This document shows, one piece after another, positions 17,497 through 27,563 of a DNA stretch of 64,000 nucleotides. Source of the stretch: Vreelandella zhaodongensis (lineage in GTDB: Bacteria > Pseudomonadota > Gammaproteobacteria > Pseudomonadales > Halomonadaceae); NCBI RefSeq assembly GCF_013415115.1, contig NZ_JACCDD010000007.1:124001-188000 (forward strand), in the 5' to 3' direction. Both the position numbers and the translations under genes were made by a program. The notes below the pieces were generated by a model. That model was not told the DNA's origin. It saw only the letters and a list, made by a program, of their open reading frames with translations, and did no database searches. Positions within the stretch are counted from its first letter, which is position 1. Each line of letters starts with the position of its first letter.

Positions 17497-20076
17497 CTAT
17501 TTCCCCCTGTTCTTGATGACCCTGTACCCAAGATCATCGCGGTATTCCAGGGCATGCTTGTCGTGAACATCATTATGCTCAACACCCTGAAGACGGTCGG
17601 ACGCATCCACCAACGCTACGCGCAAAAGGCTTTCATCTTCTGGCCAATCGGGGTTGCCCAGATAAAAACAGTGCCCCAAGCCGAAACTTTTGAGGGTCGC
17701 CATGGACAGAGCATTAGGTTTATCGCCTTGCGGCACATTAACAATCTGACGCATCAGTACTGCCGTCCGCTGACGCCATTCAGGCTTCGTCAGCTTATGA
17801 CGCTGTAGGGGGAGCTCTAACTGTTCACCGTTCAATAATGTCAATGTTGCTGTATCTCCCGTACGATTTCGGGTCATTGCCTTTAGCAGCAGCACCTCAT
17901 AACTTTCCGACTCGCTGTAGCGTGTCTGCGCCTTGCTTTCTGGCAGAGTGTTACCACCTTCCGAAAGCCCTATTCGCGCTAGCTGACGCAAGGCATTGAG
18001 CCCTTTGCGGTGACGGTTACCCTCTTCCAAGTCTCTCAACCAGCGGCTCATCGAGGCATTCTTTTCTGTTCGGCTACAATAGGTACGTTCAATCAAACCA
18101 CGAATATCTTTCGGTAGATTGACGTGTTTAATGTCCTGCCAGACTTCAAGGCTACGGCAAAGTACATAAGGGCTATAAACGTAAGCGCTGGCGCCAAAAT
18201 GAGTTTCCGGTGCTTCGATGGCTGCATCCAGCGCGGGTGCCAACACCCAAACCTTTGGTTTTGCTTCGCTGCAGCGCGGTGTCTCACTATGCCGCCACAA
18301 ACGGCCCAGGCGTTGCAGCAACATGTCAGTAGGCGCGAAGCGGGTCACCATGAAGTCCGCATCAATATCCAGCGACTGTTCTAACACCTGCGTACCGACC
18401 AAAATGCGCCCTTGTTTCTGTCTATCTTGCCAGCCGGACTTGCCAAAAAGACTGACCCATTTATCTTCGATCTGCTGTCGGTCATTGGCCGTAAAGCGAG
18501 AATGCAAAAGACCACAAGCAACCCCTAAGTCGGCAGCACGGGCGGCAATGTCCAAGTAACGCTGTTGTGCATCTTTGACGGTATTTTCGATCCACAGAAC
18601 CTGCTGACCTTGCTCTGCACAAAGCAGTACATGCTCAATTGCGGTGGCTTCATCTGGTTTTATAACGATCTCGACCCGGCTACTTTTACCAGCTGGCACA
18701 CTAACTTCCTGCGCCATATTTTCTTCATTGTGGCTAGCTGTTATTAGCGGGTAACCTATTGATGTAACAGAACGTTTCAATAAACCTTGGCGACGTTCCT
18801 GATTGAGCGTGGCACTAAGAATAATGACGGTGCAATGTAGTTCACGTAGCAAACTGACCAGTGCATCCAGCAACGTACTTGTATAGGCATCATAGGTGTG
18901 TATCTCATCAAGAATGACAACCTTGCCTGCCAAACCAAAAGCCCTGACAAAACCATGCTTAACGTTCATCGCTGCCATCAAAGCCTGATCTATAGTGCCC
19001 ACCGCAAAAGGTGCTAAAAGCCCTCGCTTGCTTTGATTAAACCATGCACCACCAGGACGGCCTTCTTCGCCCAGTTCAGTATCAAACAGCCAAGCATTAG
19101 CATGCAGTAAAAGCGAGCGGTGGTGGCATTCGTCTGCCAGCACAGATGCCAAAAAGCCCTGAAAACGTTCAAATATCTTGTTAGAAGTTAGTTGCGTTGG
19201 CAGCGCGAAATAGATGCCACTTGCTTGACCATTGGCCAGCATTTTGTAGGCGGCATACAACGCAGCTTCAGTTTTCCCTAATCCCATGGGGGCTTCAAAG
19301 ACGTAAACGCCAGGCCGACTGGCTTGCTCAATCAATGTTGATTGTGCCAATCGTGGTGCAAACCCAAACACCTGCTCGAAAGAAAGGTTTTGTTGGTAGG
19401 AAACCGGCACGAACCCCGCGTCATCCAGAGCTTGAGTGATTTTTTCTTCCCAGGGGGCTTCTGGGTCTTCAAAGTGATGGCCAGATCCAATCCAGTCGGC
19501 CACAGAGGTTAACCCTGCCAGCAAGCGCGCTTGAGCAACTGACTCAATCTGTGGCCAGTCTTCGTCTAGCGACTCACTCAGGTTTTTTGCGAGTTTTTCA
19601 CGCTCCTTTTGCCATAAAGTGCCACCGAAAACCTCCGCGTCCGCTCGCTTGCCAGCGAGATTTGGGGAAAAACCATGATGCTGGCCCAGAATTTCTGGTA
19701 CGTATTCTGGGGCCCCCATTGCTTTGGCAGTGGCTTGGCTGACTCCAGCATGCCCGCCCCACGCTCTTTCCAGATCAGGATTGGCATTTGGCACCCTCTC
19801 CAGCGAGCAGGCACGCATGATTTTATTAAAAAAAGTTGGTGAAACTTTACCGATATCGTGGGTCGCAGCAAGATAAGCCGACCCTTTAGGAAAAATCCCT
19901 TGCAGAGGAAAGCGGTGAATCAGCTCTTTCGCCACTTCACCTACAATTTGACAATGACTTTCAACGCTTCGACCCGGTCGAATACAGCCACTGGATGCAG
20001 TAAATGATTTAGCGGGGCATGCCGCATAGGGCTTCACTTCAATTGATGAAACGCTTTTACTTTTTTTCCTGAGCAT
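17497..20076 (-). CDS. cas3: CRISPR-associated helicase/nuclease Cas3
   Basis: Effector nuclease-helicase that degrades Cascade-marked DNA. It has 859 residues (E. coli 888). The N-terminal HD nuclease domain shows His73-Asp74 in ATHDIGKVSP and downstream GQHHGF. The helicase part has Walker A MGLGKT (264-269), DEIH box at 390-393, SAT at 421-423 and motif VI QRLGRLWRH. All catalytic motifs are intact. AAGGGG precedes the ATG. It is the first gene of the cas operon; 94 bases separate it from the WYL regulator gene upstream on the same strand. Confidence 0.97.
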   Translation of the reverse strand: MLRKKSKSVSSIEVKPYAACPAKSFTASSGCIRPGRSVESHCQIVGEVAKELIHRFPLQGIFPKGSAYLAATHDIGKVSPTFFNKIMRACSLERVPNANPDLERAWGGHAGVSQATAKAMGAPEYVPEILGQHHGFSPNLAGKRADAEVFGGTLWQKEREKLAKNLSESLDEDWPQIESVAQARLLAGLTSVADWIGSGHHFEDPEAPWEEKITQALDDAGFVPVSYQQNLSFEQVFGFAPRLAQSTLIEQASRPGVYVFEAPMGLGKTEAALYAAYKMLANGQASGIYFALPTQLTSNKIFERFQGFLASVLADECHHRSLLLHANAWLFDTELGEEGRPGGAWFNQSKRGLLAPFAVGTIDQALMAAMNVKHGFVRAFGLAGKVVILDEIHTYDAYTSTLLDALVSLLRELHCTVIILSATLNQERRQGLLKRSVTSIGYPLITASHNEENMAQEVSVPAGKSSRVEIVIKPDEATAIEHVLLCAEQGQQVLWIENTVKDAQQRYLDIAARAADLGVACGLLHSRFTANDRQQIEDKWVSLFGKSGWQDRQKQGRILVGTQVLEQSLDIDADFMVTRFAPTDMLLQRLGRLWRHSETPRCSEAKPKVWVLAPALDAAIEAPETHFGASAYVYSPYVLCRSLEVWQDIKHVNLPKDIRGLIERTYCSRTEKNASMSRWLRDLEEGNRHRKGLNALRQLARIGLSEGGNTLPESKAQTRYSESESYEVLLLKAMTRNRTGDTATLTLLNGEQLELPLQRHKLTKPEWRQRTAVLMRQIVNVPQGDKPNALSMATLKSFGLGHCFYLGNPDWPEDESLLRVALVDASDRLQGVEHNDVHDKHALEYRDDLGYRVIKNRGK

Positions 20077-20170
20077 GATGCCCCTTATTTGTAATGAAAC
20101 GCCAGCCTGCCAAGTGCCTAGCTTTCACCCTATAACACTTACTGCCTCACTCAGCGCATCACTGAAAAAG

Positions 20171-21136
20171 TTAACAGTAAATTTTTTGCATTTTCTTAAC
20201 TCGAGAAGCTACTTCGCCTCGAAGCTCAGTAGGTTCTAGCACCTCCACTTCGGCCCCATAGCGCAGAATTTCCATCACTAATTCTCGGTCATCGGCATAC
20301 GGAACTTTTAGATGATAGCCGTCAGCCTGCCATTGGCTTTCTTGCTCAGGGTGCCACTTTTCTTCAGCTACCCACTTAGCGGCATGCTCAGAAAATCGTA
20401 GGTGTGCAATATCTCTTGGCTTACCACCGAAAATCCCGAACCCAGCAAGCGCAAACGTATCAAGCTCCGAACTACTCAACCGGTGGCACTCTGCTTCTGT
20501 TATGCAAATATTTGATATTCTGTCCAAAGAGAACAGTCGCAATGCCCATGCACGTTCACAGTACGCCAACAAATACCAATTCGAGCGGTAATGAAGCAAA
20601 CGCTGTGGATGAACACATCGACTCTGAGAGTCGCCCGTGTCACTTCTAGACTGGTAACTAAACTCAAGGCAGTGCCCTGCCAAGGTGGCCTGAGCCACAG
20701 GATCAAACACTCTGTTTTTTGAAATGCGGTTTTGGATAGGTTGAATTCGTATGCGCTCACTTATTTGCTCGGCATCGTGCCCTGACGCACCCAGCAACTG
20801 CTGTATTTTTTTCTTGAGAGGGTTTAGATGGGGGGAAATGAGACCGAGCTGAACATTTTCCAGAAGATGCTCACAAGCCAGAAGCGCGTGCAGTTCTGCT
20901 GGTGTCATCCAGAACCCCGGCAGTTCAAATACCGGTGCGTCAGGGTTATAACGGTGACCATTGTATTCTCGGCAATACTCCAAAGGCGCGCTCAGCGTAT
21001 CCCTAAGAAACTCAAAATCACGGGTGACGGTATTCCGGCTGGCTTCCAATTCGTCCATAAACACACGCATGGGAACGGGATAATGCGCGGCGCGAAGAAG
21101 TTCATGGATTTTGTAAATACGGCTAAACCGACTCAT
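20171..21136 (-). CDS. WYL-domain transcriptional regulator
   Basis: Predicted DNA-binding regulator of 321 residues. Residues 1-60 form a winged HTH of the YafY/HTH_11 type (RFSRIYKIHELLRAAHYPVP, RNTVTRDFEFLRD). A central WYL ligand-sensing domain carries Trp187-Tyr188-Leu189 in SNWYLLAYCE. The C-terminal WCX-like extension spans about 240-321. The gene is immediately upstream of and parallel to cas3, so it may control the cas operon and may be expressed with it. WYL proteins are established CRISPR and phage-defence regulators in other systems; the role here is inferred from position. Confidence 0.9.
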   Translation of the reverse strand: MSRFSRIYKIHELLRAAHYPVPMRVFMDELEASRNTVTRDFEFLRDTLSAPLEYCREYNGHRYNPDAPVFELPGFWMTPAELHALLACEHLLENVQLGLISPHLNPLKKKIQQLLGASGHDAEQISERIRIQPIQNRISKNRVFDPVAQATLAGHCLEFSYQSRSDTGDSQSRCVHPQRLLHYRSNWYLLAYCERAWALRLFSLDRISNICITEAECHRLSSSELDTFALAGFGIFGGKPRDIAHLRFSEHAAKWVAEEKWHPEQESQWQADGYHLKVPYADDRELVMEILRYGAEVEVLEPTELRGEVASRVKKMQKIYC

Positions 21137-21297
21137 TAGGCACTCCCTGCGCCGTTATCTATCGCTCCATCTAACCACCCTTCCCCCTTCAACTCCATTG
21201 ATCTTCGTCATACTTAGGTCACGTCGATTCCACGCTTACCCGTTGCTAGCGACATGCTACGCTAGGCACTACTCCTCCTACGATTCGGTGTTTTCTC

Positions 21298-21978
21298 ATG
21301 CGGTGTATTCGTCTTTCACGCTCTGCGCTGGTGGCTTTCGCTCTGGCGCTGCTTGCCTTTTCAACACAGGCTCAGGCACAAGCCCCAACGTCTACCGATT
21401 GGTCTACGTATGACGAGGTATTCGAAAATGGGGCGCAACATGCGGCTTGGTGGGATGCGGGGTGGACGGGGATTTATGCGGCAAGCCTTGCCATTGACGC
21501 TTATCAATCGAGTGAGGCAAGTAGCCGCGATGACCGCTTTGATGCGCGGGTGGGTGTGGTGAAATCCGCCTTGGCGTTGGGTGGCATGCTGCTCGACCGC
21601 CAGCCACATCAGGCGGCATTGGTTGAGTATGAGCGTTTGAAAGCGCGCGGTGAGCTAAGCGGCGTACAGGCGCTCGGCTTACAGCTTGCCCAGGAGGAGA
21701 GAGCGCGGCGCGGTCTGGACGCGCGATTTGGCTCGCTAGTGGTGAATAGCCTTGCCGGGGCAGTGATTGCCGCCGATGGCCGCGGACGAGATGGTGCGGT
21801 GAACTTTGCCACCGGCATGTTGATCAACGAACTGCAAATTTGGACGCAACCCAACCAGGCATCTCGCGCGATTAACCGTTTTCAACCGGCTCGTCTCTCG
21901 GTGGGTCCTGTCTCTTTGAACGGTGAGTACGCCCTGCTTGTCTCACCCCAGCAAATCGGCGCTACATGGCGCTACTAG
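21298..21978 (+). CDS. Hypothetical secreted protein
   Basis: Unrecognised 226-residue protein with a clear Sec signal peptide: positive start MRCIRLSR, hydrophobic core ALVAFALALLAF, and a probable cut after AQA near residue 27. The mature part is alanine-rich, helical and soluble (WWDAGWTGIYAASLAIDAYQ, RFGSLVVNSLAGAVIAADGRG). No strong ribosome site is seen, so the start is based on the signal peptide. It lies between the divergent WYL gene and the znu operon, in the same direction as znu but upstream of the Zur box. Confidence 0.75.
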   Translation: MRCIRLSRSALVAFALALLAFSTQAQAQAPTSTDWSTYDEVFENGAQHAAWWDAGWTGIYAASLAIDAYQSSEASSRDDRFDARVGVVKSALALGGMLLDRQPHQAALVEYERLKARGELSGVQALGLQLAQEERARRGLDARFGSLVVNSLAGAVIAADGRGRDGAVNFATGMLINELQIWTQPNQASRAINRFQPARLSVGPVSLNGEYALLVSPQQIGATWRY

Positions 21979-22108
21979 CCGTGTTGTCGTTGCTTTATGT
22001 GGCGATATGCTGCCAGCCATTGATTTGCGCGCTTAGCGGTGCGAGTACGATTTAACATTGTCAGCACCGTTTGAGCGCGTAAAATATCGCCTCTTTTTTG
22101 GTTTCACC

Positions 22109-22131
22109 TAATGTTATGTTATAACTTATTT
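22109..22131. promoter_or_regulatory. Zur box upstream of the znu operon
   Basis: TAATGTTATGTTATAACTTA begins a near-palindrome similar to the gammaproteobacterial Zur consensus, which is built on TGTTATA-N-TATAACA. It lies about 20 bases before the micropeptide gene that opens the znuCBA operon. Zinc-loaded Zur would be expected to repress the operon; the zur gene itself is not in the window. Confidence 0.75.
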
Positions 22132-22151
22132 ATTCGTTGTGAGGGCACTCA

Positions 22152-22301
22152 ATGAGTGAGCGTATGCATCGCCATAACAAGGAAGGTCCTTGCCATTTTT
22201 CGCTGATGTCGCTGTCTGTTGCCAAGCGACTGGGGCTGGTAACGCTACCATTGCTAGCATTGTGGGGATTGGTTGTGTGGGCAAGCGGGTGGCCGCTATG
22301 A
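22152..22301 (+). CDS. 49-residue membrane micropeptide, first gene of the znu operon
   Basis: The ATG has GAGGG upstream, and the stop overlaps the znuC start as ATGA, a classical coupling arrangement. The peptide starts MSERMHRHNKEGPCHF, a His/Cys-rich head suggestive of metal contact. A single hydrophobic helix follows (LGLVTLPLLALWGLVVW), ending GWPL. It may be a structural or regulatory partner of the importer, or simply a leader peptide for znuC translation. I do not recognise a named family. Confidence 0.7.
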   Translation: MSERMHRHNKEGPCHFSLMSLSVAKRLGLVTLPLLALWGLVVWASGWPL

Positions 22302-23035
22302 GTGAGCGTTCACTTTCGCGCCTTCAGTTGCATGATCTACACCTTGCCCAGGGTGGGCGCACGGTGCTGGAGCACGTGGATGGTGACATAAAGCCGGGGG
22401 CCATTACGGCGCTGATTGGTGCCAATGGGGCCGGTAAAAGCACGTTGATTCAAGCCATTATGGGTGAGCTTCGGCCTACCAGTGGTGAAGTGGTCTGCAC
22501 TGTCGATAAAGCACGCCGTGCGTGGCTGCCCCAGCAGCTGGCGTTAGACCTGACCTTTCCGATGAGCGTTGAAGAGTTGGTAATGACAGGCAGTTGGCCA
22601 AGCCACGGTGCTCTGAAGGGCTACTGCGCAGCACATTACCGTAAAGGTCGCGACATCATGGCGCGCTTGGGCATTTCGCATTTAGCGCACCGGCCTTTGG
22701 GTGAGCTTTCCGGTGGCCAGCGCCAGCGGGCGCTGATTGGCCGCACGCTGATGCAAGAGGCGGCTCTGCTGCTGTTAGATGAACCATTCGCGAATGTCGA
22801 TAGCGAAACCGTCGATGTACTAATTCCCATTTTTCGCCAGATGGCGGATGACGGCATGACCCTGATCGTGGTGCTACACGACATGGATCACCTTCGCCGC
22901 TTGGCCGATGAGGTGTTAATGCTGAACGGTGGCCGTGGCCGATGGTTAGCCCCCAGCGCACTTAACCATCAGCATCATGCATCGGCGCAGATCGTGCCCT
23001 TTACCATTGGAGGGCGCCATGCTGGCACTGCTTGA
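22298..23035 (+). CDS. znuC: Zinc ABC transporter ATP-binding protein ZnuC
   Basis: Energises high-affinity zinc import. ATG 22298 gives 245 residues beginning MSERSLSRLQLHDL; the frame is open further upstream, but the ATGA overlap with the micropeptide fixes this start. Walker A GANGAGKST lies at 41-49, signature LSGGQRQR at 137-144 and Walker B LLLLDEP at 157-163, with the switch His in VVLHDMDH. The 3' end overlaps znuB by 17 bases. Confidence 0.95.
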   Translation: MSERSLSRLQLHDLHLAQGGRTVLEHVDGDIKPGAITALIGANGAGKSTLIQAIMGELRPTSGEVVCTVDKARRAWLPQQLALDLTFPMSVEELVMTGSWPSHGALKGYCAAHYRKGRDIMARLGISHLAHRPLGELSGGQRQRALIGRTLMQEAALLLLDEPFANVDSETVDVLIPIFRQMADDGMTLIVVLHDMDHLRRLADEVLMLNGGRGRWLAPSALNHQHHASAQIVPFTIGGRHAGTA

Positions 23036-23900
23036 TGCGTGGTTTTTAGCGCCCTTCGACTATGGCTTTATGCGTCGTGCCGTGGTAGGAGGCTTAGCCC
23101 TTTCACTGGCCGCTCCGCCGCTGGGAGTATTTCTGGTGCTGCGTGGTATGAGCCTGATTGGCGATGCGATGGCCCACGCTATTTTGCCGGGCGTGGCACT
23201 TGGTTTTCTGCTGGCGGGCTTTTCGCTACCCATCATGAGTGTTGGCGGCGTTCTGTTTGGCCTGCTGGTCGCTCTCTTGGCGGGGGCGGTGTCAAAAATG
23301 GGTGGCCAACGGGAAGATGCCGCCATGGCGAGCTTTTTTATTATCTCGCTGGCGGCAGGGGTCATGCTGATTTCGATAGGTGGTAGCAGTGTGGACCTCA
23401 CCCATGTGCTGTTTGGCTCGATTTTGGCGATTAACTCCACTGCGCTGCTGCTGATTGCCTCTATCAGCACACTGATTGTCATTATCCTGGCGATTATTTT
23501 CCGTGCGCTGGTGGTGGAGTGTTTAGACCCTTTATTTTTGCGTGGGCAAAGCCGCCGCAGTGGTTGGGTGCACAGCGTCTTTTTAGGGCTTTTGGTGCTT
23601 AACTTAACCGCTGGATTTCAAACGTTAGGCACGCTGATGGCGGTTGGCTTGATGATGCTACCCGCAACGTCAGCACGTTTTTGGAGCAAGCGCCTTGAGG
23701 GCTTGATCGGCATTGCCATTGTGTTGGCAATGATCGCGAGCACAGGCGGTTTGCTGCTCTCGTTTCACCTGGATATTCCCTCTGGGCCCAGCATTATTTT
23801 GCTGGCTGGGGTGGGCTATCTACTGTCGGCACTGTTCGGCCGCTACCACAGCTTAGCCGCTAAGCTGCGGCGTAAAACAACGCCGCTTGCGCTTGAATAG
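23019..23900 (+). CDS. znuB: Zinc ABC transporter permease ZnuB
   Basis: Inner-membrane permease of the ABC-3 family with about eight membrane helices and 293 residues. ATG 23019 is chosen because GGAGGGC lies just upstream and the product then starts like other ZnuB proteins (MLALLDAWFLAPFDYGFM); 14 codons of open frame precede it inside znuC. The LRGMSLIGDAMAHAILPGVA segment is the family cytoplasmic coupling region. Translation is coupled to znuC by overlap. Confidence 0.95.
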   Translation: MLALLDAWFLAPFDYGFMRRAVVGGLALSLAAPPLGVFLVLRGMSLIGDAMAHAILPGVALGFLLAGFSLPIMSVGGVLFGLLVALLAGAVSKMGGQREDAAMASFFIISLAAGVMLISIGGSSVDLTHVLFGSILAINSTALLLIASISTLIVIILAIIFRALVVECLDPLFLRGQSRRSGWVHSVFLGLLVLNLTAGFQTLGTLMAVGLMMLPATSARFWSKRLEGLIGIAIVLAMIASTGGLLLSFHLDIPSGPSIILLAGVGYLLSALFGRYHSLAAKLRRKTTPLALE

Positions 23901-23941
23901 GTGCCATCACGTTTTATGACTTAAATGGTAAGGAGTGTTGT

Positions 23942-25102
<1,161 letters not shown>

Positions 25103-25121
25103 GTGCAAATGTGAACTTTTG

Positions 25122-25148
25122 AATACCGCCCCCGGGCGGTATTTTTTT
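25122..25148 (+). terminator. Terminator of the znu operon
   Basis: Stem AATACCGCC / GGCGGTATT around a CCCG loop, followed by seven T residues, 19 bases after the znuA stop. A textbook rho-independent terminator. Confidence 0.93.
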
Positions 25149-25224
25149 GCATTGCATTTTGCTTTGGGGATGGGGAGACTTGGCACCACCGTGTCGTTTT
25201 TTACCACTGCAAAGAGCCAACACC

Positions 25225-25905
25225 ATGCGCCTAAACGCCGACTTTAGCCACTTTGCCTGTGTTACACCGGATCAGTATCGTTGGGTAGACTCTCCCAGCG
25301 CTGGCGTTGAACGCATGATGTTTGACCGCATTGGCGATGAAGTCGCCAGGGCGACGAGCCTAGTGCGCTACGCGCCTAACAGCCAGTTCAGCCGGCACAC
25401 CCATGGCGGCGGTGAAGAGATCTTGGTGCTTGAAGGTGTGTTTGCTGATGAGCATGGCCGTTACTCAGCAGGCAGCTACCTACGCAACCCTATTGGTACG
25501 GGGCATACGCCACATATAGGCGAAGAAGGCGCGCTTATCCTGGTCAAGCTACACCAGTTTGAGGAAAACGATATTCTGCAGCTGGCCGTACCTGCCCACC
25601 GCTTGCCTTGGCAGCCGGACCGCCGTCCTGGCATTACGTATAAAATGCTGCACACCTATAGTTCAGAACGGTATGGCCCTGAACGGGTCAGCTTAGAACG
25701 CTGGGAAGCTGATACAGTCGTTCCGTACCCTTTGCTTAACGGTGGGCTAGAGTTCTTTGTCCTGAAAGGGTCAGTAGTCGATGAGGGTACGGAATACCCT
25801 CAAGGCAGTTGGTGCCGCTACCCTCCGGGTACAGCGCTTACGCTACGCGCAGGTAGCGAAGGCGTGCGGCTGTACCTTAAACGCGGACACCTATCAGCCA
25901 ATTAA
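25225..25905 (+). CDS. ChrR-like double-cupin protein
   Basis: Soluble 226-residue protein with two cupin repeats. The first (RYAPNSQFSRHTHGGGEEILVLEG through IGTGHTPHI) matches the ChrR cupin pattern with its HxH...E metal ligands. The second (VPYPLLNGGLEFFVLKGS through PPGTALTLRAGSEG) lacks the paired histidines. Start ATG 25225 is chosen by homology; the ribosome site is weak. ChrR cupins sense singlet oxygen as anti-sigma factors, but the zinc-binding N-terminal ASD domain and a neighbouring sigma factor are absent, so this is probably a stand-alone cupin of unknown role. It overlaps the convergent gene by 12 bases. Confidence 0.85.
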   Translation: MRLNADFSHFACVTPDQYRWVDSPSAGVERMMFDRIGDEVARATSLVRYAPNSQFSRHTHGGGEEILVLEGVFADEHGRYSAGSYLRNPIGTGHTPHIGEEGALILVKLHQFEENDILQLAVPAHRLPWQPDRRPGITYKMLHTYSSERYGPERVSLERWEADTVVPYPLLNGGLEFFVLKGSVVDEGTEYPQGSWCRYPPGTALTLRAGSEGVRLYLKRGHLSAN

Positions 25906-26259
25906 GCCAAGAAATGGCAGTAGGGTTAACAGCACAATCAAGGTCACAGCCACCATCACAAGTATCACTTGCAGAGGGTTCGCCACCAGTCGCCGCCACA
26001 GCGTTGGCGCGTCACCCCGAGCGACAGCTTCGTCATGCTCTTGGCGTGCCTTCGCTTGGCGCTCGGCCTGATACGCTGCCAGGGCAGCTTCCGCTGCCTC
26101 ACGCTGATGGGGGTTACGCAACCAAATAGCATCAACGCCCAGGCGGAAAAAGCCCGCCTGGGTTTCATACACATCAAAGCCGCCCTCGTCTAACAGTTGA
26201 CGCACTTCCAGTGCTTCTTCATCCGTGACATGGCGAAGCCGAAATAGCAAATGGGCCAT
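25894..26259 (-). CDS. Small membrane-anchored protein, DUF6164-like
   Basis: A 121-residue protein. The N-terminal part (AHLLFRLRHVTDEEALEVRQ) resembles a DUF2007-type ferredoxin-like domain, followed by a charged coiled segment (AAYQAERQAKARQEHDEA). One or two C-terminal membrane helices end the protein (VILVMVAVTLIVLLTLLPFLGL). I place the start at ATG 26259, one base after the gloA stop, implying coupling with gloA. The family assignment is from memory of the N-terminal pattern; the function is unknown. Confidence 0.75.
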   Translation of the reverse strand: MAHLLFRLRHVTDEEALEVRQLLDEGGFDVYETQAGFFRLGVDAIWLRNPHQREAAEAALAAYQAERQAKARQEHDEAVARGDAPTLWRRLVANPLQVILVMVAVTLIVLLTLLPFLGLIG

Positions 26260-26260
26260 A

Positions 26261-26794
26261 TTAGTCGCCCATGGCCGCCATGCGGTCTGCTTGAATGACT
26301 TCAATCCAGTAGCCATCTGTGTCTTTAACGAAAATGACATCCTTCATTTTGCCCTGATCCGCACGTTTGACGAAGGTTACGTCGTGCGCATCAAACCACG
26401 CCTGGGCGGCTTCCAAATCAGGCACGCTGAAGCAGATATGACCAAACCCTTGGGGTTGCGCGTTACCGTCATGGTAGGCGAAATCTTGTTGGTGTTCGGT
26501 GCCCCAGTTATGGGTCAGCTCCAGCAGGCCTTTTTGGCTAAATGTCCAGGTAGTTCGGGCCGAGACCTCTTCCGGCACATTATCGCTTTCTTCTAGGTTG
26601 GCCAGGAAGTAGAGCGAAAACTGCATTTCTTCAAAATCCAACCGGCGTAATACCTGCATGCCAAATACCTGGGAGTAAAACGCCAGGGCACGCTCTGGGT
26701 CTTTTACCCGCAGCATGGTGTGGTTTAAGCGAAACCCTTGAGTTTGCGGCGCAGCAGGCGCAACGCCTGGGTGCTGTTCACCTTTAAACGACAT
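26261..26794 (-). CDS. gloA: Lactoylglutathione lyase (glyoxalase I)
   Basis: Converts the methylglyoxal-glutathione hemithioacetal to S-lactoylglutathione in the cytosol. The 177-residue length and extended N-terminus fit the longer glyoxalase I class rather than the short E. coli enzyme. Metal ligands are His25 (LNHTML), Glu92 (LELTHNW), His119 (FGHICF) and Glu165 (YWIEVI). The DUF6164-like gene follows by one base and probably shares its message. Confidence 0.95.
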   Translation of the reverse strand: MSFKGEQHPGVAPAAPQTQGFRLNHTMLRVKDPERALAFYSQVFGMQVLRRLDFEEMQFSLYFLANLEESDNVPEEVSARTTWTFSQKGLLELTHNWGTEHQQDFAYHDGNAQPQGFGHICFSVPDLEAAQAWFDAHDVTFVKRADQGKMKDVIFVKDTDGYWIEVIQADRMAAMGD

Positions 26795-27060
26795 GCAACT
26801 CTCCTAGTAGTGACAATAAAAGTGCTTAAAAATGTTTTTAAAAATGTGCTTACTACAATCTTCACAAAAGTGTTCAGCATTCTAACAACACACTGGACGT
26901 GGCGCTTATTTCACGCAATAACTTTGACGAACGGATTACTTTGTACAAGGCTTTAAACTGCTTGTAGCCACTATGTTTAGTCATGGTGCTTATGCAACCT
27001 GATGACTGCTTCGTCAGGGCGATGCCCGAATAATTCTAGCCGTGATAAAAGGGAGGCTGT

Positions 27061-27435
27061 ATGTCTCGCGATCTTAATGTCCTGGGTGAGCCCTTAACCC
27101 CTTGCTGCCATGACCCTAAAACCGGTTTTTATCGCGATGGGTTTTGCCGTCTTGGTCCTGATGATGTGGGCATTCACTCGGTATGTGCGATGGTCACCGA
27201 AGCGTTTTTGGCGTTTTCCCGCGCTCAAGGAAACGATCTTGTAACACCGCGCCCTGACTATGGCTTCCCCGGCCTAATACCTGGGGACCGCTGGTGTTTG
27301 TGCGCCCATCGCTGGCAGGAGGCTGCCCAGGTAGGGTTAGCCCCACCGGTTCTGCTTTCCGGCACCAATGCAAAAACGCTGGAAGTGATTCCGCTGAGAA
27401 CACTTCAGCAGCATGCGTTGGACGCAGTTCATTAA
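27061..27435 (+). CDS. DUF2237 family protein
   Basis: Uncharacterised 124-residue soluble protein, recognised by NVLGEPLTPCCHDPKTGFYR, GIHSVCAMVTEAFLAFS, GNDLVTPRP and GDRWCLCAHRW. The cysteines in PCC, SVCA and WCLC are conserved in the family and could bind metal. GGGAGG precedes the ATG. The 266 bases upstream (26795-27060) carry no gene I can support. Confidence 0.9.
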   Translation: MSRDLNVLGEPLTPCCHDPKTGFYRDGFCRLGPDDVGIHSVCAMVTEAFLAFSRAQGNDLVTPRPDYGFPGLIPGDRWCLCAHRWQEAAQVGLAPPVLLSGTNAKTLEVIPLRTLQQHALDAVH

Positions 27436-27563
27436 GACTCAACCACTCTTCCCCCCTGGAAACCCTACGCAAACCCTCTACACTACTATATCAACACCTT
27501 TACAGAACCAACGCCTTTACAGACAGGCGATGCCTCGTTGATGGCACCCAAACGGAGTTTGTC

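Noticed and set aside
20077-20170. Possible sigma-70 promoter for cas3 in the gap after the WYL gene
   Set aside because: Hexamers such as TTGGCA and TTATAG are present but not at acceptable spacing from a partner box.
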